Part shown: piece after piece, positions 49,264 through 54,638 of the stretch | Layout of the letters: each line of letters opens with the position of its first letter | Numbering within the stretch: the first letter of the stretch is position 1 | Assembly: GCF_019399235.1 (NCBI RefSeq) | Contig: NZ_JAELVH010000009.1 | Location: 1 to 54,638, forward strand | Length of the DNA stretch: 54,638 nt | Reading direction: 5' to 3' | Source: Streptomyces poriferorum | GTDB taxonomy: Bacteria; Actinomycetota; Actinomycetes; Streptomycetales; Streptomycetaceae | Notes under the pieces: model-generated | The model's database searches: none | What the model was told of the DNA's origin: nothing | Seen by the model: the letters and a program-made list of their open reading frames with translations, nothing else | Position numbers and translations under genes: made by a program

Positions 49264-51752
49264 TGCACTGCCGCCTTCCTGGCCAGATCCTTGGCGGCCG
49301 GGGTCGCCGCGCCGCCCTTGTACGTCACACGCCACAGCGCGGACTTGGAGTCGGAGGTGAAGAAGCCGCGCCCGTAGTCCAGGACGTACAGCGAACCGTC
49401 CGGGGCGAACTTCCAGTCCATCAGGTTGCGGATGCCGTCCGCGCCCACCGGGATGATCTCCTTCAGGGACTCCGCGTGCGTGGGCAGACCGCCCTTGCCG
49501 ACCGTCTTCGGGTCGGTGAGCACGGCGTGCCGCGGCTGGGTGTCGTCGTAGAAGTCACCGACGAACCACTTGCCGTCCCAGTACGACGGCCACTTGTCCG
49601 CGCTGGTGCTCGCCGCGTCGTACCGGTAGACCGGGCCGTTCATCGTGGCCTGGCCGCCGCCCTTGAGCCAGGGCAGGAGTTCCTTCTGGTCCTCGACCTT
49701 GTAGCTCGGGATGCCGTTCTCGTCGCGCGGATAGTCCACGCCACCGCCCTGGGGCGAGTACCAGATGGTGTTGGAGGTGATCGGCGGCAGCTTCACGAGA
49801 CCGTCGTTGTTCGGCGACTCGTTCTTGGGGTGGTCGCAGTCGTACCAGCCGAGCGGCTTGCCCGGATCCGGCAGATTGCGGTCCCGGTAGGGCTGCTTGT
49901 TGCCCATGCAGTACGGCCAGCCGTGGTTGCCCGCCTGGGTGATCGCGGCGAACGTGTCGTACTTGGCCGGACCCCAGGTGGTGCTCGGGGCGCCCGCGTC
50001 GGGGCCGACCCAGCCCGCGTACAGCGTGTCGGTCGACTTGTCGATGGAGATCCGGGCCGGGTTGCGCACGCCCATCACATAGATCTCGCCGCGGGTCTTG
50101 CCGCCGCCCTCGTCCGGTTCCTTGCCGGTGAAGAGGTTGCCCGCGGGGAGCGTGTACGTGCCGTCGTCCTCGGGGTGGATCCGCAGGATCTTCCCGTTGA
50201 GGTTGTTCGTGTTGCCCGCGGTGCGGCGGGCGTCGGCGAACGAGACGCCCTTGTAGTTGGGCTGCGGGTTGTTGCCCGAGTAACCGTCGCTGAAGCCGGA
50301 GGAGTTGTTGTCACCGGTCGCGATGTACAGGTTGTCCTTGGAGTCCCACGCCATGCCGCCGCCGGCGTGGCAGCAGCTGTGGACCTGGACCGGCCACTTC
50401 AGCAGCACCTTCTCGGAGGAGAGGTCCAGCTTGTTCGTCGCCAGGTCGAGGGTGAAACGGGAGACCTGACGGACCGCCATCTGCTTGTCGCGGTCGAGCT
50501 TGTCGTGGGGTGTGTAGTGCAGGTACACCCAGCCGTTCTTCTCGAAGTCCGGGTCGAGCTCGATGCCGAGCAGACCCTCCTCGACCTTGACCAGTTCGTC
50601 GCCGCCGCCCTTGTTGCCGAAGATCGTCAGCTCACCGGCGAGGGTGACCTTCTTGGTCTCCGGGTCGTAGACGTGGATCTGGCCGAGGCCCTTGCCGACG
50701 TCGGGGTCGGTCCAGTCGGTGACGACCGGCACGCTGCTGTCCGCGCCGCCGCGGCCGATGTACAGCACCCGTCCGTCGGGGGCGGTCACCAGGCCGTGCG
50801 GCTCGCCGATCTGGTCGTTCTTGCCCGGCTGGTTGGGCTGAGTCACCTTCTCCGCCGTGTAGTTGGAGGTGATCGTCGCCTTGCAGTCGGCCTGCGAGAT
50901 CCGGGTCGTCCAGTCCAGGGCGCCCCGCAGATGGTCACGGAAGTCCGCCTCGGCGAAACTGTCGACCGTGCCGCCCATGGCGGTGTAGAAGGACCGGCCG
51001 CCGTCGTAGTCACGGCACCAGGAGACCGGGTGGTCCCAGCCGTTGGCGCTCGTGCCCGGCTTGTACGTGATCTCCCGGACCCGCGCCACGGTGTGGACGT
51101 CGCCGGACGGATTGTCCTTCCAGTTCAGCCACTTGTCCGGGCGCTTCCACTCCAGCGGCAGGTTCTTCGTCGCCGGGTGCTGCCGGTCGCCGATCTCCAC
51201 CGTCGCACGTTGTACGGAGGTGGGGCTTCCGGCCGCCGGACGCGCACCGACCAGTCCGGTGAACCAGTCGGAGTACGGCTCGGTCCGCGCCGCGTCATGG
51301 ATGCCGAGGAAGCCGCCGCCGGCCTCCATGTACGCCTCGAGACCGGCCTCCTGCTCCGGGTCCAGGACATCGCCGCCGCCCGTCAGGAAGACGACGGCGT
51401 TGTACTTTCCGAGTTGCTTGCCGTTGGTGAACACGGCCGGGTCGTCGGACGCCACGGTTCTGAACCGGCCCGCCTCCGGCCCGCTGAGCCCGATCTTCTC
51501 GATCGCCGCGATCCCGGCGTCGACCGTCGGGGACTCCTCGGTGGCGGAGGCGTGGAAGACGAGCACCTTGACGTTGGCGCCGCCCGGTGGCGACGGCAGG
51601 GACAACGTTGTCGCCATGGATTCCGGCGCGCCGGGATCCGTTCTGGCGCTGGCGGCGTTGCCGCCGAGCAGGGATGCGGTCAATGCGCCGGCCGCCACGG
51701 CCGCCGCAAGTCCGCGTCGTGATCCGGACCTGTGATGTGGTGTGCGCTGCAT
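49260..51752 (-). CDS. Secreted ThuA / glucose-sorbosone dehydrogenase fusion
   Basis: An 830-residue exported protein. The signal sequence is [26 protein letters not shown] ThuA-like domain follows at about 50-290 ([83 protein letters not shown]). The C-terminal domain, about 310-820, is a PQQ-type soluble sugar dehydrogenase beta-propeller ([98 protein letters not shown]). His462, after adjacent Cys460-Cys461, may be the catalytic base. The ATG at 51752 is chosen. The downstream cupredoxin-DUF1080 gene is translationally coupled. Confidence 0.85.
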   Translation of the reverse strand: MQRTPHHRSGSRRGLAAAVAAGALTASLLGGNAASARTDPGAPESMATTLSLPSPPGGANVKVLVFHASATEESPTVDAGIAAIEKIGLSGPEAGRFRTVASDDPAVFTNGKQLGKYNAVVFLTGGGDVLDPEQEAGLEAYMEAGGGFLGIHDAARTEPYSDWFTGLVGARPAAGSPTSVQRATVEIGDRQHPATKNLPLEWKRPDKWLNWKDNPSGDVHTVARVREITYKPGTSANGWDHPVSWCRDYDGGRSFYTAMGGTVDSFAEADFRDHLRGALDWTTRISQADCKATITSNYTAEKVTQPNQPGKNDQIGEPHGLVTAPDGRVLYIGRGGADSSVPVVTDWTDPDVGKGLGQIHVYDPETKKVTLAGELTIFGNKGGGDELVKVEEGLLGIELDPDFEKNGWVYLHYTPHDKLDRDKQMAVRQVSRFTLDLATNKLDLSSEKVLLKWPVQVHSCCHAGGGMAWDSKDNLYIATGDNNSSGFSDGYSGNNPQPNYKGVSFADARRTAGNTNNLNGKILRIHPEDDGTYTLPAGNLFTGKEPDEGGGKTRGEIYVMGVRNPARISIDKSTDTLYAGWVGPDAGAPSTTWGPAKYDTFAAITQAGNHGWPYCMGNKQPYRDRNLPDPGKPLGWYDCDHPKNESPNNDGLVKLPPITSNTIWYSPQGGGVDYPRDENGIPSYKVEDQKELLPWLKGGGQATMNGPVYRYDAASTSADKWPSYWDGKWFVGDFYDDTQPRHAVLTDPKTVGKGGLPTHAESLKEIIPVGADGIRNLMDWKFAPDGSLYVLDYGRGFFTSDSKSALWRVTYKGGAATPAAKDLARKAAVQ

Positions 51753-51772
51753 GTGGTCACCCACCCCTCTTT

Positions 51773-51805
51773 GGTCGCTGCAACAGCTTCGGTCACTGCA
51801 ACAGC
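51773..51805. repeat. Two direct repeats in the dehydrogenase/laccase divergent region
   Basis: GGTCGCTGCAACAGC (51773-51787) and GGTCACTGCAACAGC (51791-51805) match at 14 of 15 bases with an 18-base period. They lie 20-53 bases upstream of the dehydrogenase start, within the 199-base divergent promoter region. An AT-richer stretch (about 51820-51900) follows on the laccase side. Candidate regulator half-sites. Confidence 0.45.
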
Positions 51806-51951
51806 GCATGAAGCTAGACCTCTTTTCGCGACTCGCCAATAGCTATGGCAGCAATGACACCAACTTTGTCCTTAGTGTGGATAAACGAAGCCGCCCGGGC
51901 TACGGTATGGCCCGATCTCCGCAACATCCATCCCACAGTGGGGAGTTCGAC

Positions 51952-52965
51952 ATGGACCGAAGGAGCTTCAACCGGCGGGTTCTGATGGGCGGCGGGGTGG
52001 CGGCGGCGACCGGAGTGACATCGTTGTCTCTCGGTGCGATCGAGGCCACCTCGGCGGAGAACCCACCCCGGACGGCACCCGCGGGAGGAGTGGTCCGCCA
52101 TCTCAAGCTGTACGCAGAGAAACTGGCGGACGGCTCGATGGGCTACGGGTTCGAGAAGGGCAAGGCATCGGTCCCCGGGCCGTTGATCGACATCAACGAA
52201 GGCGACACCCTGCACATCGAGTTCGAGAACACGATGGACGTGGCGGCCAGCCTCCACGCGCACGGCGTCGACTACGACATCGCCAGCGACGGCACCCGCA
52301 TGAATCGGAGCATCGTCGAACCGGGCGAGACCCGTACGTACACCTGGCGCACCCACGCCCCGGGCCGGCGCAAGGACGGCACCTGGCAGCCGGGCAGCGC
52401 GGGCTACTGGCACTACCACGACCACGTCGTCGGCACGGACCACGGCACGGGCGGCATCCGCAAGGGGCTGTACGGGCCGGTCGTCGTCCGGCGGAAGGGC
52501 GACATCCTGCCCGACAAGACCATCACGATCGTCTTCAACGACATGACGATCAACAACAAGCCCGCCGACAAGAGCCCGGACTTCGAGGCCACGGTGGGGG
52601 ACCGGCTCGAAGTCGTCATGATCACGCACGGCGAGTACTACCACACGTTCCACATCCACGGTCACCGCTGGGCGGACAACCGCACGGGCCTGCTCACCGG
52701 GCCCGACGACCCGAGCCGGGTCATCGACACGAAGATCGTCGGGCCCGCGGACTCCTTCGGCTTCCAGGTCGTCGCGGGGGAACACGTGGGCGCCGGCGCC
52801 TGGATGTACCACTGCCATGTGCAGAGCCACTCCGACATGGGCATGGCCGGAATGCTGCTGGTCGCCAAGGCGGACGGGACGGTGCCGGGGCACGACGGAC
52901 ACACCATGCCGTCGTCCCCGGAGGCGAAGACCCCTGAGGAGGCGTCGGCGCACGAGGGCCACTGA
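51952..52965 (+). CDS. slac: Two-domain multicopper oxidase (small laccase, SLAC/EpoA type)
   Basis: A 337-residue exported laccase. The Tat signal [14 protein letters not shown] carries the twin arginines. All copper ligands of two-domain laccases are present: H102-A-H104, H154-Y-H156-D-H158, H231/H234-I-H236 (HTFHIHGH), and H287-C288-H289 with H293 and M298. Cys288 is the type-1 ligand, and the trinuclear centre forms between subunits of a trimer. The enzyme oxidises phenols or other donors and reduces oxygen to water. The ATG has GGGAG (51941-51945) 6 bases upstream. It is divergent from the sugar-dehydrogenase and cupredoxin genes, so it could be the terminal oxidase of that set. A short His-rich tail follows. 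Confidence 0.95.
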   Translation: MDRRSFNRRVLMGGGVAAATGVTSLSLGAIEATSAENPPRTAPAGGVVRHLKLYAEKLADGSMGYGFEKGKASVPGPLIDINEGDTLHIEFENTMDVAASLHAHGVDYDIASDGTRMNRSIVEPGETRTYTWRTHAPGRRKDGTWQPGSAGYWHYHDHVVGTDHGTGGIRKGLYGPVVVRRKGDILPDKTITIVFNDMTINNKPADKSPDFEATVGDRLEVVMITHGEYYHTFHIHGHRWADNRTGLLTGPDDPSRVIDTKIVGPADSFGFQVVAGEHVGAGAWMYHCHVQSHSDMGMAGMLLVAKADGTVPGHDGHTMPSSPEAKTPEEASAHEGH

Positions 52966-53082
52966 GGCCTGTCGCGGGAGTGCTCGTCACAGCCACTGTG
53001 CGAAGTACTCGATCGGGAGGGCGGCGGTGAGAAGTGCTGCCCAGCGGCGTGAGAGGGAGCGCGGTGTCACGCCGGCGACTTG

Positions 53083-54633
53083 TCAGCCGTAGTGGCGGAG
53101 TTGGGGCCACATCGCGGCCCAGGAGCGGCGGGGTCCGGTACAGAGGTAGATGTGGCCGCCCCACTCCACGTTGTGAACGCCGTACGGGTTGGAGACGTCG
53201 GCGGCCACGGTGACGTGGCGGAAGAACCGGCGGAGTTGGGCGGCGTAGCCGGGGGCGTGGCCGGGGCCGGGAGCTACGGCTATGACGGTAGTGGCCGCCG
53301 GGTTGCCCGGGCCCCACCACCAGTCGGTGTTGTGGGCGCTCACGGCGGGAGGCAGGCCGGTGCCGCGGCCGAGTTCGTTGATGGCACCGGCCTCGCCGTA
53401 GTCGGCCGCGAGGATCACCGCTCCGGCGCGCTGTTCCGGTGGGAGGGCGGTCCATACCTGGTTTACGGTGCCGACGAGTTGGGGCCAGCCCAGAGATTCC
53501 CCGGAGTTCGTGCTGATGCCGTAGGTCCAGGCGATCGAGGCCGGCGGCAGGATCGGCAGGACGATCACGGCGAGCAGGGCGGTCGAGGCCGCGGTCGCGG
53601 TCATGAGAGCGCGCAGGCGGTCGGGGCGGGCGTGCAACCACGCGTCGAGTCCTACCGCTCCGGCCGCCAGCAGACATACGTACAGTCCGCCCAGGTAGTA
53701 GATCTGGGCGCCGGTGGTCACGGCGAACAGGAGGAACAGGACGACGTACGCGGTGACCAGGCACTGCCACAGGGGGCGGCCGGAGCGCCAGAGGAAGCGC
53801 AGGCCCGCAGGCCAGAGGAGTGCCATGGCCAGACCGGCCGTGGCGAGCTGGCCGACGATCCAGGTGGGGATCTTCTGAGGGCCTCCGTTCTTCTCGTTCA
53901 GCGCCCTCGTCATCTCGAACATGGCCCACTCGTGGTGGGCCTGCCACCAGAGGTCGGGCAGGACGAGCAGCACGGCGATTCCGGCGCCCGCGAGCAGATA
54001 GCGGTCGGCCACCGTGCGGCGGGCCGGGCCGAGCAGGATGGCGGCCAGCAGGACGATGCCGAAGATGCCCGCGAGGTGGTTGAACTCCGCGCCGATGCCG
54101 ATGAGCGCTCCCGCGACGAGCCACCAGCGGGTGTCCCCGGTGCGGCCGATCCGTACGACCACGAGCGCGATCGCCGCCCAGGCCAGCACCTCGTACGACG
54201 TGGTGTTGGCGATGTGGGCGCCGCCCAGGAGCACGGGCATGGTGGCCGTTGCGATCGCGGCGAGGAGCTGGGTCCGCCGGGCGCCTCCGAGTTCTCGCGC
54301 CGTCAGCCCGCCCACGACCACCGTGCCCGCGGCGGCGAGTGCGGGCCACAGCCGCAGGCCGGCCTCCGAGACGCCGAACAGCGACAGCGAGACGCGGGCC
54401 AGCAGTGGGGCCAGCAGGGGCTGGTCCACGTAGCTCGCCTGAAGGTGCCGGGCGGAGTCGAGGAAGTACAGCTCGTCGATGTGGAATCCGTAGCGCGTGG
54501 ACAACGCCATCAGTACGGCGAAGACCAGGCCCGCGACGGCGAGGACCCGTCGGTCCACCGGGGCGATCGGCCCGTTGTCACCCCCGGTCCTGCCTGTCTT
54601 GTCCGTCCGGGCTGCGCCCACCTCGTCCACCAT
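53083..54633 (-). CDS. GT39-type polytopic membrane glycosyltransferase
   Basis: A 516-residue membrane protein with about ten or more helices. The first periplasmic loop has the family's acidic motif in GFHIDELYFLDSARHLQASYVDQPLLAPLLARVSLSLFG, in the manner of ArnT/PMT (GT-C) enzymes that use polyprenyl-phosphate sugars. NTTSYEVLAW, NHLAGIFGIVLLAAILLG and PDLWWQAHHEWAMFEMT follow as conserved blocks. A soluble C-terminal part (AVILAADYGEAGAINELGRG... WGGHIYLCTGPRRSWAAMWPQLRHYG) ends the protein. The substrate is unknown. The start lies 5 bases from the window edge, so an earlier start cannot be excluded. It converges with the laccase gene. Confidence 0.82.
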   Translation of the reverse strand: MVDEVGAARTDKTGRTGGDNGPIAPVDRRVLAVAGLVFAVLMALSTRYGFHIDELYFLDSARHLQASYVDQPLLAPLLARVSLSLFGVSEAGLRLWPALAAAGTVVVGGLTARELGGARRTQLLAAIATATMPVLLGGAHIANTTSYEVLAWAAIALVVVRIGRTGDTRWWLVAGALIGIGAEFNHLAGIFGIVLLAAILLGPARRTVADRYLLAGAGIAVLLVLPDLWWQAHHEWAMFEMTRALNEKNGGPQKIPTWIVGQLATAGLAMALLWPAGLRFLWRSGRPLWQCLVTAYVVLFLLFAVTTGAQIYYLGGLYVCLLAAGAVGLDAWLHARPDRLRALMTATAASTALLAVIVLPILPPASIAWTYGISTNSGESLGWPQLVGTVNQVWTALPPEQRAGAVILAADYGEAGAINELGRGTGLPPAVSAHNTDWWWGPGNPAATTVIAVAPGPGHAPGYAAQLRRFFRHVTVAADVSNPYGVHNVEWGGHIYLCTGPRRSWAAMWPQLRHYG

Positions 54634-54638
54634 TGCCG

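Noticed and set aside
47077..51722. Two plus-strand open frames of about 750 codons opposite the cupredoxin and dehydrogenase genes
   Set aside because: They are Val/Arg/Asp-rich mirror frames of genes with clear domains and signal peptides.

Overview
This is a high-GC (about 70%) actinobacterial chromosome segment and almost certainly comes from a Streptomyces. The evidence is strong G/C bias in third codon positions, GTG starts with GGAGG-type ribosome sites, 4-bp ATGA/GTGA gene overlaps, a conservon (cvnABCD plus P450), a WhiJ-like regulator/DUF397 module, a full mce operon, a small laccase of the SLAC type, and rare TTA leucine codons. I see no rRNA, tRNA, CRISPR array, insertion sequence or prophage.

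Region by region. 1-1610: the 3' end of an unidentified gene, a MarR regulator and a divergent IclR regulator. 2105-6746: the conservon cvnA-cvnB-cvnC-cvnD with a co-directional cytochrome P450 that lacks the K-helix ExxR motif (CYP157-like). 6835-11642: a GH4 glycosidase and a large DUF4132 protein, convergent. 12190-15286: a WhiJ-like module (ATP-binding anti-sigma-like protein, small hypothetical, XRE/DUF5753 regulator, DUF397 protein) and a DUF574 methyltransferase. 15339-21725: an M48-like membrane protein without its zinc motif, a YchJ-type protein, a decayed NAD(P)-binding pseudogene, a DHA2 drug exporter fused to a winged-helix domain, an ATP-grasp protein and an ordinary P450. 21798-25271: acyl-CoA dehydrogenase, SCP2 sterol-carrier protein, a small protein and a PucR/CdaR regulator. 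Two copies of one operator-like motif flank the small gene.

26292-43706 is an envelope/lipid-import island. Three secreted proteins come first, one of them with a DUF6801 domain. A palindromic array of TGACAA half-sites follows. Then comes the operon mceG-yrbEA-yrbEB-mceABCDEF, two tandem pairs of MCE-associated membrane proteins and a secreted lytic transglycosylase. The ATPase, permeases and MCE proteins should form one importer, with the transglycosylase perhaps making room for it in peptidoglycan.

43726-45898 holds a LigC-type ATP-dependent DNA ligase and, divergently, a stand-alone LigD-type primase-polymerase (end-joining repair, no Ku in the window). 45895-47010 is a membrane protein. 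47026-52965 is a secreted oxidative set: a cupredoxin / three-repeat / DUF1080 (3-keto-glycoside hydrolase-like) protein, a ThuA-glucose/sorbosone dehydrogenase fusion, and a divergent two-domain laccase. Together they look like an extracellular sugar-oxidation chain. The window ends in a GT39-type membrane glycosyltransferase.

The most novel leads are the possible extracellular redox relay (47026-52965), the secreted-protein/mce/transglycosylase island with its promoter palindrome, the M48 pseudoprotease, the ExxR-less P450, and the three TTA-containing genes (cvnC, the pucR-type regulator, the transglycosylase), which suggest bldA control of the conservon and of the mce island. All functions are inferred from reading the sequence; no database search was run.
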